Shown in pieces: positions 36,516 to 47,059 of a stretch of 64,000 bases of DNA. Origin of the DNA: Eonycteris spelaea (lineage: Eukaryota > Chordata > Mammalia > Chiroptera > Pteropodidae); the NCBI GenBank assembly GCA_003508835.1, contig PUFA01000021.1:8968501-9032500 (forward strand). The letters are read 5' to 3'. Within the stretch, counting starts at the first letter, position 1; each line of letters begins with the position of its first letter. The notes below the pieces were generated by a model, which made no database searches, was not told the origin of the DNA, and saw only the letters and a list, made by a program, of their open reading frames with translations. Position numbers and translations under genes: made by a program.

Positions 36516-37049
36516 CTGCTCAGGGCCCTGGAAGCAGATCTTGCAGATGGGCTGGTGGTGCTGGTGCTGGTGCCCGGCGCGCTGGTCGCCACCGCCGCTG
36601 CTGCTGCTGCGGCTGCTACACACCGAGCGCGTCTCGGACGGGTCGCCGACGCCCTCCCCGCCCGCGCCGGCCTCAGGGTCCCGGGGCCGCCGTTCCCCGC
36701 CGCCGCCTCCGGCACCGCCGTCTCCGGAAGGCGCCTCGGACCTTCCCCGGCGTCGCCAGCCGCCGACACCTCCTGGCCGGCCGGTGGCAGGGGCAGCGGC
36801 GGCGGCGCGCGGCAGCTCGTCTGCGCCCCTGCGCCGCGGGACCACCTCCGCCGGCGGCTCGTCGGGCCCCGCGGGGCGCTCGGGGGACGCGGGCGGCGCG
36901 GGCGGAGGCGGCAGGTAGCGCAGGGGCGCGGGGACCGAGGTCGGCTCTCCCGGCGGCGGCGGCGGCGGCGGCGGCGACGGGGGCGGCTCGGCGTCCCCGC
37001 TCTCCGCGCCGCGGCGCCCGCTGCCGCTGTGGCCGCGCTCAGAGCTCAT
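36516..37049 (-). CDS. MARCHF11: MARCHF11 exon 1 coding part (N-terminal region and first RING-CH cysteines)
   Basis: The start ATG is at 37049 and the frame stays open for 178 codons to a CAG|GTTAGG donor at 36515-36514, phase 0, joining exon 2 in frame. The N-terminus ([21 protein letters not shown]) resembles the human MARCHF11 start, which supports this ATG. Visible features: a proline tract at residues 22-33 from a CCG repeat, a long Pro/Ala/Gly-rich disordered stretch, a [12 protein letters not shown] serine run, an HQHQHHQ run, then ICKIC with the first zinc ligands C169 and C172. The family is about 400 residues with a disordered cytosolic N-terminus before the RING-CH finger, so length is as expected. 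Oddity: residues about 81-123 do not resemble human MARCHF11 in this frame, but the next frame over the same bases does (see findings). Beyond residue 124 the match (PEAGAGGE, then [17 protein letters not shown]) is again in the ATG frame. The 5' UTR continues to higher coordinates; its end cannot be fixed from sequence. Confidence 0.92.
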
Positions 37050-37331
37050 AGCGGCGCCGCCGCCGCCCTCCTGCCAGCCCGGCTGGGGCTGCAGCCGAAG
37101 GGAGAACGAGGGGGAGGGAGGGACGAGGGAGGGACGAGGGAAGGAAGAGGGAGAGGGAGGAGGGTGGAGGAAGGGACCAGGGCTCCAGGGGCTTGGGGGC
37201 GGGACGGGAAGGGGACGCGGAGGGCCCGGCGGCGGCGGAAAAGGCTGCTGCTCCGCGGAGCCGCTGGCTCGGCTCTGATGGAGGCGGCGCCGAACTCGGC
37301 TGCGCGTGAGAGCCGCGCCGCGCGGGGGCGT

Positions 37332-37360
37332 GGGGGGCGGGGGGGGGGGGGGGGGGGGGG
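37332..37360 (+). repeat. poly-G tract in the promoter
   Basis: Six Gs, one C, then 22 consecutive Gs (37339-37360) lie about 290-310 bp upstream of the MARCHF11 ATG. On the gene strand it is a poly-C run. Such runs can form G-quadruplex or i-motif structures and are often miscounted in sequencing, so the exact length is uncertain. Confidence 0.9.
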
Positions 37361-37900
37361 CAGGGGTCTACGCGGGAGCGGGGCTGGCGCGGGGCTAGTT
37401 TAGAGGCGCGCAGGGGGCGATCCCGGGGAGGGGAGGGTGCGGCGGGGGCGAATCCCGGGCGCGAAGAGGAGAGGACCCTCCGGGATTCCGGGGCGGGGGC
37501 ATCCCAAAGCCGCCTCCAGCGACCCCGCCCCAAAGCCACGCACGTCTGTTCCGGGCCGGATCCCCTCACCCCACCCCCAAACCGCGCGGCACTGCGGCTC
37601 TCGAGAGCGGGGCGGGGCTGGGGTCGCAGGCCGCGGTCCGGAGACCGTTACTGAGTGGGCAAGTGAGATGCGGCGGCGCGGGGCGAACCGAGAGCCGCGT
37701 GGGAGTCGGGGCGCGCGAGGCTGGGGCCCTGGTCGTGCCGGAGCCCGCCGAGCAGGGGCGCGGGAAAGTGCAGACCCCAGGGCCAGTAACCGCCGCTACC
37801 CGGCGTTCGCTCCTAGCCCTCCGGGCCCTCTCCCTCAAGGGCCGGCTCCCGGAGAGTCTCGAACTAAGTCCTCCCTCTGCCTTCCTCGCCCTCCTGCCTC

Positions 37901-40640
37901 CTAAGTGAGGATCTGGATTTATTCGTAAATGTCTTGATGACCCTGGGCCATTTCCTGGAGTGGTTCCTCCTAGTGAACCCTGGTGCCACGTTCTGTGGCG
38001 GGTGGTCACTTTCATCCTTGCTGTAAAAAGACTCGATGACACCTCTCCTCCCATAGAAGTGGCTGCAACCTTGGATCTCAGTTTTGCGCACCCCGAAGCC
38101 AGTTTCTCTCTAACTCTACTTTGCAAACCCCCTCCGGGACTCGTCTCGGGCAGGGCAGCAGCTTCCCTTCTGTTTTCTGAAATAAACTCCCTTACCTTCA
38201 GAAAACTGGATGGGAAACCGTGCACACGCACTGGGTTTCCAAATTCCTACAGTGCAAAACCACAAAGTATAGGATTTACATGCTGCAATGTGTCTATCCA
38301 AATCAATGGCTATTTTCACCAGTGTAACACTTTAACGTCTTGGGCACAACACACTCTCATTGGACAGTCATTTTTGGCTGCATTTCACAGCTGAAGATCC
38401 AGAATCAGGCAAAGTAACTTGGTCAAGGTCACAGGACTATTAACAAAGAACTTTTGAGCTAACTGACTAGATTTTCTGGCTCAACACAATGATTCCCCCC
38501 CCCGCCCCCCCAATCCTCTCTCCTGCCTCTGAAAACAGTTTTGTAGTACATGGTGTATTTAATGGCGCTCCCATTAATGGATGTTCTGAAATAGTCAAGA
38601 TAAACTACCAGTTTAATATTTCCATGATACATTCTGGCAGTAAGTATATTTGGGTTAAAAAAAAAAATGCCCCAGCTCTTTTGACAGAAATTGGTTTGGT
38701 TGAAAAGAAAAGAAAGAAAGTAAAAAAGAAGTTGAGAATGTCACAACTGATCCTCAGTGAAACAGTTCCCAGGAATGTCCTCTAACACATACTTAGGCCC
38801 CTCAGAATAGTTTATTTTTGGTAGCAGAGTGGCAGGCAACAAGCACATTTTTAGAAGAACAACCCTTGAATGTCCTAGGAACTTATCACATTGAAGAAAT
38901 GTGATTGTAGATATGCTTTCATTTTCAGTCTTTACTTGTCAAAATGACATTGCACAAGTCTGTATATTGCCACAGTCGTATGATAATCATAAGCCTTGAT
39001 CCTAAGTTTGTGAATTAAAAGGTGTCTAAATTTTTTTTTTTAAATACCCTAAATAACTCAATTTACGACTGGTAAGTTTCTACCAGGTGAGATAAAGAAC
39101 ATTATTATTTGAAGGGCAGCATAAAAGCTGTGAGTTCTGTATAAACAATACAGAATGACTCAGATGGCAAAGTCCCAGGGATCAAGGAGGAAACAGGCAC
39201 AATGCTACATGTGTCCTCTCGGTTGTTTCTGGAAAAATAATTCTGGTATTAATAAGGTGGATAGCCACATGAAAACATTATTTCCCAGCTTCTATGACCT
39301 TCAATTTGATCTCTCCCTAAAAAAGGGAAACCAGTTCATGATTTCCAGTTAACTAAGTGAGTCGTCAGTGTATCAAGGAAAAACACCTTAGGAACTCTGA
39401 CTTCCTCCTCTGCCATAAAGATAGAGAACAATGGGGATCACACGCAGCATGAACCACACTCAGCTGCTGGCACCACGTGGAAGAAATAATAGAAAAACAG
39501 ACATTGGACGAAGAACATCAGGGCACCAATAGCCACTGACAGCCATACAATAGCTGATGTGCATGCACCAACTAAAAAAATATTGAATGATGGGAGAGGC
39601 AGTTTTATCAACTCGAGCTAACACTGAAAGGCGCAGCCAACCTATTTAAACCTGTATAAATGAGGAGAAAGATAAAAACATTACAACAAAAACTTGAAAA
39701 GTCCCCATTCTCATGTCTCCTTTTTCTCCCCTCGCCACACACACAGTAAAATGTACCCTTTACTAAAAGAGGTTTCGTTAGGAAGGTACAAACCTCTTAA
39801 ATGCCAGGACTTCCTTGAGTTGAATCCAAAAGAAGATGAGAAGCGGGAGAGGCCCAGGCAAATACGTCCCCAAAAGTTCTTTAGTGATGTTAATGGATAT
39901 CTGTGGAATATTCTCCTTGACCTTCCCTAGTGACCACGTCCTGGAGGTTTCCCCTGGAGTCACCTGAGGGTTGTTAGATAGAAAATGATCCAGGCTGCAC
40001 TAGGTCAGAATGGTTTCAGAATGACCTTGAAGCTGGGTTAGGTATGATGACCTTGATATGTCCTCCAAACAAAAGGAGAGTGAGCCTAGGGAGCGCTTTA
40101 GAACTGCTTTTCAATTCTATTAAGTTTAGCCCTTTCAGATGCTCCATAATTGTTCAGTTGACACCTCTTTGGTGTACTTATTTGTCTTTGTGGCCGCTGA
40201 ATACAATATATAGAATTCTCAGTTGTCTCCAAATAACTGAGGGAAAAGAAATTAAGAACTCTAAGTATGTTACAGAGCAACAGGTTATGTTGTGTGGGTG
40301 GGAGGGTGACTTTTAAAGAGAATGGCGAAGCAGTCTGTACTGTGAGCACTCAAGGCCGAGTGTAGCTCTGTTGTACACCAGAACTGAAGCAATGTCAACA
40401 CCACACAACACAATGCCATGTGCAGATAAGTCCACAATTTAGTTCTCCTATTCTAACTTCTCCACTAAACTCCAGATTTATGTATCACATTACCTCCTTG
40501 ACCGATTGACTTAGATACCTAAGTCATTCCAAACTAACTCAGTCCAGAAGCAAACAACACCCCCGAACTTGCTTGTTTCCCAAGCTTTATTATGCCAGTA
40601 AACCAGCTGTTTATTCGCCTAGCTGCTTAAACCAAAATCC
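37901..40640. other. Upstream intergenic DNA without recognised genes
   Basis: This is unique, mostly AT-rich sequence to the right of the CpG island. A MIR remnant lies at 38370-38490. Homopolymer-rich patches occur at about 38490-38510 and 38658-38670. The short open frames here have no recognisable domain and no supporting splice structure. A divergent non-coding RNA from the CpG island is possible but cannot be shown. Confidence 0.6.
38370..38490 (-). mobile_element. MIR SINE remnant
   Basis: TCACAGCTGAAGATCCAGAATCAGGCAAAGTAACTTGGTCAAGGTCACAGGACTATTAACAAAG resembles reversed MIR ('ttaagtaacttgcccaaggtcacacagctagtaag'). Confidence 0.5.
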
Positions 40641-40649
40641 TTAAAGTTA

Positions 40650-41415
40650 TCCTTGACTTTAATTCTCATATCATATATGCCACGTACCAAAAAATTCAGA
40701 TGTACTTTCAAAATATACTTCAAATTTCACTACTACTTTTCACCTCCCACTATCCCAGTTCAAACCACCATCATGGTGCACCAGGACAATCAAAACGGCC
40801 TCCCGTCACCATGCTTCTTACTCTTGTCACCATCCTGTAGCAACCAGGTTGATCCTGTTCAAATGTAAGTCTGGTCATGTCATCCCCCAGCTTAGTACCC
40901 ATCAATGGCTTCTCACCATACTTCTGGAAATATCAAAAATCTTAGCATGCCTTTCAAGTCTTCAGTCTAGCTCCTGGCCACATCTGTGAAGACATCTCCA
41001 AACCCTCCTCACCAGCCTGTCTCCCACCCCTGTGATTCATTTCTAGCAGGCTGACCTAGCAAGCACACTCCCTCTTCACTCCTCTTCCCATTATTGTGGC
41101 TCCTCCCTCATTGCACTCAGATCTCTGCTCAGAGAAACCTCATCAAAAAGACTCTGTCCTATCTGAAATAGAATCCTCCATTCTGATTTTAACTCTAACT
41201 CTTGCCCAGGTTTACTCGTTTTCACATTGCTTTACTATAAAGTTATATGCTTACATACAATATGTATTTCGTTTGTGTCTTTTCTCATCTGACATCTTCC
41301 ACTGGAACGCTGGCTCCATTACAGATTGTTTTGTTCACTGCTCTGTCCTCAGTACCTAGAACAGTGCCTGGTCAGAGTACTGCTTAGCCAGTACTTATTA
41401 AACAAATATATGAAT
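40650..41415 (+). mobile_element. LINE-2 3' portion
   Basis: The order follows L2: ATCCTTGACTTTAATTCTCATATC, CCAGTTCAAACCACCATCATGG, GATCCTGTTCAAATG..GTCTGGTCATGTCATCCCCC, CATCAATGGCTTCTCACC, CCTTTCAAGTCTTCAGTC..CTGGCC and TCAGATCTCTGCTCAG..GAAACCTCATC. It ends CAGTACCTAGAACAGTGCCTGGTCAGAGTACTGCTTAGCCAGTACTTATTAAAC. Frames are broken. Confidence 0.85.
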
Positions 41416-44400
41416 AATTCAGATAATCAAGCCGGTAATTATTAATCAGCCTCTGTTTCTTTAAGGCACTGGTTACCCCGCAGTTCCCATGCGGGTATGC
41501 GATCTGTAAGATAACGAAGGGTGCAGTCACAGCATTTTGGTGTGCTTCGCGGGATGTAAAATATTTGTTTCATTACTTAACCAAATTAAAAGTATTTCCG
41601 TTCTCAGTAATTTGTAGTTGCTGCCTAATTAGTCATTAGCTACCATATAAAAGTGAAGTCAACGTCTTAGGTGACATTAATCTCTCATTCAAGAAAGAAG
41701 TTGAAATTTGAAAATCCACTCCACTGGTCATAAGGGAAAGTGAAGCAGTATGAAGGGATGCTCTCCATATCTAACCAATCTCAATAATGAGCCATCGAGT
41801 TCCTCGTGTGATTTTACACTCCTCTGCATTCTACATTTCTCAGTTCTACCTGTAAGTTTGGTACCGCTCTTTCCTTCACAGTTTCCCTTTGCCTCTTGCT
41901 TCCCCTCCTTGTTCCCTGTCCCTGCTGGCTTTCCCACTCTAACCTGGCTGGTCCATGCCCTCTGTACCCTTACCAAGTGCCCTGATCCTCACCAACCTCC
42001 TTTGACCTGACATTCCTCCGAGAATCTGGTATCTTCTCTAAAGGCTCATGGATATTCAAACGTCATGTAAATACAATCAAAGCTATAAGATTAGTTTTCT
42101 AATTTCTACCAAACATGCTTCCTTCAATCTTCCTAGAATGTTTCGAGACCTTCAAAACAATAAAATGTCTTAAGAGCATGTTCGATCTGAAAAAAATCGT
42201 ATTGCCTTTTTTTTTTAACTACAAAAAAGGAACCAAGCACTATTCCCTCCCTAGCCTTCCTGCCTTAAATCTTGAAAACGCTGAAAGGCTTCACTGACAG
42301 GCTGAAGACATACAAATACGTTCAATTACTGTGTGCACTGGATATCCTTAACCCGACTGGCATCTGGAATGAAATTGAATCAGCATGACCTGATAGGGCC
42401 ACCCAAGCTTTAGAAGGATCTTGAATAATGCCAGCCGCCCTGTTTCCCCTCAGCTGAAAATCATCTATTTGCCTACCAAACTCACACATTAAATGTGATT
42501 TTTATGACCTTTATCATATTATGCTTTGCTCGTGGTTAGCTATGCGCTTACCTGGGTGCCCTCAACTCTGGTGCTAGCTCATAAGCTACATGGAGTTTAA
42601 GCTGTTTAATTAACCTTTTCTCTGAAACATATACTACAAAGGTTGACATTAGAATTAGCTCAGTAAATGTGGATTAAATAAATAGTAACTAAAATTTTCA
42701 TTCAGAAGAACTATTATGTACTTTTTAAAAGTTATTGATAAAGTTTCATACAAATAACGTAAAGATAGCTATGCATTCATGATGTTAGAATAGAGAGCAG
42801 AAAATTAGTTTGCTAGAGAGAGAACTTGCTAGACAGAGACAAACTCTTTTATGGATACCTTTATCAGAGTCCCTAAGGATCACTTAGAGATTAATAAGCA
42901 CAGTGAAATGCCCAAGTCTCCTTTCTCTTTTTCCTTTACCTGCCTGCTCTCCTGCAGGATACTCACCTCACCCACCTGTGCACCTTATCAGTGTTACCAC
43001 CAGGAAGTATGAAGTGAGAAGCATACAGTCATGCTATGCTATAGCTTGGCTTTGGCAGGTTGCTGGCCTGAATCCTGGTTGCTGTCCCCATAGAATCCGA
43101 GGGTCTCCATGTCTTTGACAGGGCCTCTGCTGAGATTAGGAGCAATGGTCTTTCCTGCTCTGCCTTAGAACAGAGATAAGAAAAGGAGGCAGCTCCAGGT
43201 TTACCCTAAATTTCATATCCCACCCCTGTTCCATTCCAATCTGCCCCTTTTTCAGACCTTAGAAATTTTAGGAAAAGACTGTGATTCACCTAATCTGGAC
43301 TGTGAACTGCTGACTAATCACCAAAGTTACTGTGGCTGGAAGTACATGGTTGGTGTGGGCAGAGTCCTCAAGGGAAGAGAAATGTTGCCAGGGGAATAAC
43401 CGTTGGACAGATGCAGATAGAGGTCAATGCTCCCCACATCTAGGAACTTGACTTGCAGCCCATACCAGTCACAATGCTCGTCAACTCTTCCCTCATCCGG
43501 CTAAGCTCCCCCACCTAGCCCCTCCAAGCTAGGTCAACAGCAAGAAACTGAAGTACAAAACCACGAGTTATATACACTGCACCTGTATAAGGCTTCTCAA
43601 ATGTAGAACACTTTGAATAAAGGATCATAAGTGAACACATTTAAGGGAAAATAATCTTTGATATAATATGTATGAACTCAGTATACTGGTGTATGTGTAT
43701 GTGGGGGGTGAATGTATAGATAAGCGAGGGAAATACCATAAATCACAGGTAACATCAAAAAGGGATTGAGTGCAGTCAGCATCATCTTTTTGCGCAATCA
43801 ACAATTAGCAAGTGACAGATTTGGGGTAATGCACTTTGGGAGATGGATAGACCTGACCTCAGGAAAGCCATAGTCCAACTAAGAAGACAGGCACAGAGAC
43901 ATAAACATGTCACACAAATTACGAGTTAGGGTACGAGGACAATTCAGCATGGGAAGAATGATTCATTCTAAGAAAAAACTTCTCACCGAGCATCATTTCA
44001 ACTGGTTTTTGGAGGTTAGATAGAAGTATACCAGGAGTCCTCCCTCAAAGCAACTAACAAAAGCATGAGCATAAAAGAAACTGCTGTGGACATTAGACTT
44101 CAGAATGAGGACTATAGAGACAAGGAAGGTGACAGAGGATATGATTCAGGTTCACAAAAAATGAAGACAGTGATAAGTAGGATAAAAGTGAACCTCTTAC
44201 ATACTGAAATACTACAAGAGAAGCACACCTCTGTTGGAAAAATATCACTGTAAGAAGAATTTAAATCATTTAATTACCAAGAAGTCACTATTCTATCAGA
44301 TGTAACCTAGAACCACCTGAGAACCAGGAAATAAGCAAATCAGCCTCCAACAGACCACTGCAGCCCACCCCACACACCATCATAGAAACATCCATTTACC

Positions 44401-45239
44401 AATGCTTCCGCTTTCCTGTCAGGTGAGACCACTAGATCTGTTATATTTGATTTCAAACAGAATCCTTATAAATATGTTTACCTAATTTCCCTGTCCACAA
44501 CAAATCACAAATGATAAATTTGGAAATGTAAGCAGAGTAGCAGCTTCAGGAAATAACAGCTAATATCCCAGCCCTCTCCAATCCCCCGCAAAGAAAGCAG
44601 TCCCAATAATTTAAAAATCTCAACAGTAAGAGCCCATTTAAGAGTCCATAGGGGCAAACAGCTCTATGTGCAGTTTAGTAAGACACTGGAGGTATGTTCG
44701 TCTTTTTTGCCATGCACAATCTCTGACATTCATAATGAAGGGTGTGAGTCTCCAAGGACAGTTTATAGCCTGGTGAAGAATAATGAGACACATGTTCAGA
44801 AGATTCCCTTTCAAATTGGTTATTTACAAATTTTTGCCACTTAACAATAAAGAGATTAAAAAGTATTCATGGACTCCTCTGGGCAGTCCTCTGTGCCCCG
44901 CTCCACATCCAGGCCCAGGCGGTGTCCCTTGTCGGTCGCTCAGTGACCTCGTGAGCATGTGCCACCAGCATCCTCCTCTTACTCTCCTCTTGACTTTCTC
45001 CACCAGAAGATTGCAAAGTTCCTGGAGGCCAGATCATTTATACACATAGCAAATTTATGGATTGTTCTCAGTATCTCATACTAAGGCACTGGTACATAAT
45101 GGGTATTCAGAAAAGTTTATATAGTGGACAAGAGAAAAATGAAGTGATCATAACACTTCAAAAGAAGATTTATGTTAAAAATGGATAAGCGTTCAACTAC
45201 ATGAACAATTATTTTGCACTTACCAATGATAACTAAAAT
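41416..45239. other. Intergenic DNA, nothing recognised
   Basis: I see no gene, RNA gene or clearly assignable repeat in this 3.8 kb. Open frames up to 86 codons occur but show no domain, signal peptide or codon pattern that would support them. Confidence 0.5.
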
Positions 45240-45478
45240 TGATCGATCATTTCCTGGGCAGGCGCCGTTCCAAGCATTTACAAGTGTTAATTTATTTAAC
45301 CTCACGGCAGTACCTGCTATGAAGCAGGTACTGTTATCCTTATTAAACTGATGAGGAAAGTAAGGACAGAAAAAATGAATTATGCCCATTCAGGCAGCTA
45401 GTAGGGGACAGGGGCTGCTTTTGCACCCAGGCAGTCTGGCTCCCAAGCTCACCCCCTTAACACTCAGTTATATGCCTC
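45240..45478 (-). mobile_element. MIR SINE, nearly full length
   Basis: CCTGGGCAGGCGCCGTTCCAAGCATTTACAAGTGTTAATTTATTTAACCTCACGGCAGTACC, GATGAGGAAAGTAAGGACAG, GGCAGCTAGTAGGGG and GCACCCAGGCAGTCTGGCTCCCAAGCTCACCCCCTTAACACTCAG together give the reversed MIR from end to end. Confidence 0.85.
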
Positions 45479-45574
45479 CTGTGTTACTTAAATCACTGAA
45501 GACCAAAAAGAAATCTGTGTTGCGAGAGGTGGCTAAGATCATCAGTGTAGTTTCACCTGTTTAAAAACAAACAC

Positions 45575-45865
45575 AAACTCAATGTTTTTAACCACTCTTC
45601 TACGCTCTGTTTCTGAGTTCAACTTTTTAAAGACTCCATATATAAGTGACATCGTACAGCATTTGTCTTTCTCTGACTTTTTCACTTAGATAATGTGCTC
45701 AAGTTTCATCCATATTGTTGCAAATGGCAGGATTTGTTTCTTTTCGAAGACCAAAATAATATTCGTTGTATATACAGACCATATTTTTTTCATCCACTGA
45801 GGGGCATTTAGGTGGTTTCCATATTTGGGCTATTGTGAATAATGTTGCAATGAACATGAGAATAC
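45575..45865 (-). mobile_element. LINE-1 fragment
   Basis: The plus strand reads ACTCCATATATAAGTGACATCGTACAGCATTTGTCTTTCTCTGACTTTTTCACTTAGATAATGTGCTC, CATCCATATTGTTGCAAATGGCAGGATT and GGGCTATTGTGAATAATGTTGCAATGAACATGAG. This is antisense LINE-1 ORF2 3' end. Confidence 0.85.
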
Positions 45866-46604
45866 AACGTTAAAAGAGTAAACTGAGGCATACAAAACAT
45901 TTTAAAAGTTTGGGCAGCAAACTCTTGAGTCGGCAGCATCCAATCTAGCAGATAGAAAGTTGCTCCCAGGATTTGTACAAAATGAACGACTTTTCTAAGC
46001 AGAAGTGATCAGGAACAAGGACATTATACTAAGCAAAATAAGCCGGTTGGTTGATGCGAGGTTATTTTCCTGCAGGGGTGGCTGGGCCCCTCAGTCAGAT
46101 GACCTAGTTAGTGCTAAGCAGGTAATTCTTGGTTGACTGGTTTAAGATTCTATTTCCTGGAGAGCGGGATCTTTAAATAAGTGTCCAGTGGTGATGTGGG
46201 GCTTGGTATAAGCAACTCCATTTGGGCCTGTTGTCTTGTTTTTAACAGAGACAAAATTAACTTTCATATACATTTTTACATTTCTGCTCCTGAGTAGCAG
46301 GGAAAGTTAGGATGGGAGGGTATGGGGTAGACGTGTTGCATGTTTGACCTTTTGAGATGATAATGTGAAGCATCGTAGCCAGACTCCTTCAAAATTGTGT
46401 TTGATGCCACCGCCAGAGAGAAAATAACAAGAGTGGAGAAGGGGCATTGAGTTGAGTAATGTGACATTTCTGAGGCTCTTATCTGTGTACTGCCTGAAAA
46501 AAAAATCCTGCTGCTAAAGTCCTATTCACTTTAATGTTTCGGAGAATAATTCATTTATAAATCACGATTTCTAATGGTAACACAAGCCTGAAACTCACCC
46601 TAGC

Positions 46605-46870
46605 TCTGTGGTTCTCGACAGGGAGCAGCTTTGCCCACTCCCACTCCACACTCCCCCCACCCCGCTACCCCACACTCATCATACGTGGAGACACTTGTTC
46701 ATGTCCGGAGACGTTTTTTTGGTTGTCACATCTTGTGGGGTGGTGTTTCTGGCATGCAGTCGGGTAGAGGACAGGAATGCTGCTGCCCAACCCAGGATAC
46801 ACGGAACAGCCCCCCATGACAAAGAATTGCGTAGCTCAAAACTTCAATAGTGTCACAATAGAGAACCCCC
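46605..46870. mobile_element. hAT-Charlie type non-autonomous DNA transposon
   Basis: It runs CTCTGTGGTTCTCGACAGGG, GTCCGGAGACGTTTTTTTGGTTGTCACATCTTGTGGGGTGGTGTTTCTGGCATGCAGTCGGGTAGAGGACAGGAATGCTGCTG, ACGGAACAGCCCCCCATGACAAAGAATTGC and AATAGTGTCACAATAGAGAACC, the order of a common mammalian hAT element. The two open frames here are repeat-derived. The flanks share only ACCCT, so the target duplication is decayed. Confidence 0.8.
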
Positions 46871-47026
46871 ACCCTGATAATGGCAAAACTCTTCCCAAAA
46901 TCTGAGTTTAGGGGAAAGAGTCAAAATTTTAAAAGCAACACTGAAAAGAAAGTGATAAACTCCACAAAAAAGGATATCATTTGTTTCAGAAGTAAAAGAA
47001 TGAAAAGTTAAATATTAGTAGTTTTC

Positions 47027-47053
47027 TGTTTGTTTGTTTGTTTGTTTGTTTTA
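47027..47053. repeat. (TTTG)n microsatellite
   Basis: Six uninterrupted tetranucleotide units, CTGTTTGTTTGTTTGTTTG..., ending in TTTTATC. Confidence 0.9.
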
Positions 47054-47059
47054 TCTTCA

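Larger units (their letters stand above)
36300..37900. promoter_or_regulatory. MARCHF11: CpG island over MARCHF11 exon 1 and promoter
   Basis: The region is very G+C rich with dense CpG, in sharp contrast to the AT-rich DNA on both sides. It covers all of exon 1, the start of intron 1 and roughly 850 bp upstream of the ATG. GC boxes of Sp/KLF type are visible upstream, for example GGGGCGGGGGC at about 37490-37500 and GGGGCGGGGC at about 37608-37617. A purine-rich G-cluster lies at 37107-37170. No TATA box is evident, which fits a dispersed-start CpG promoter. Transcription start(s) cannot be placed from sequence alone. Confidence 0.85.

Noticed and set aside
36308..36769. 153-codon minus frame overlapping exon 1
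   Set aside because: Not a separate gene. Its first part matches human MARCHF11 and is explained by the frameshift pair; the rest runs out of frame past the splice donor into intron 1.
36555..37403. 282-codon open frame on the plus strand across MARCHF11 exon 1
   Set aside because: Antisense shadow in a CpG island where stop codons are rare; the peptide is Ala/Arg/Gly low complexity with no domain, and the opposite strand holds the real exon.
37039..38231. Minus-strand open frames of 176 and 221 codons upstream of the ATG
   Set aside because: Pro/Arg/Ser-rich GC-driven frames in the promoter and 5' UTR region, with no domain and no resemblance to a known MARCHF11 N-terminus.
46010..46060. 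ACATTATACTAAGCAAAATAAGCCGG, similar to LINE-1 'cattatgctaagtgaaataagccag'
   Set aside because: Too short, with no matching flanks; may be a scrap of L1 or coincidence.
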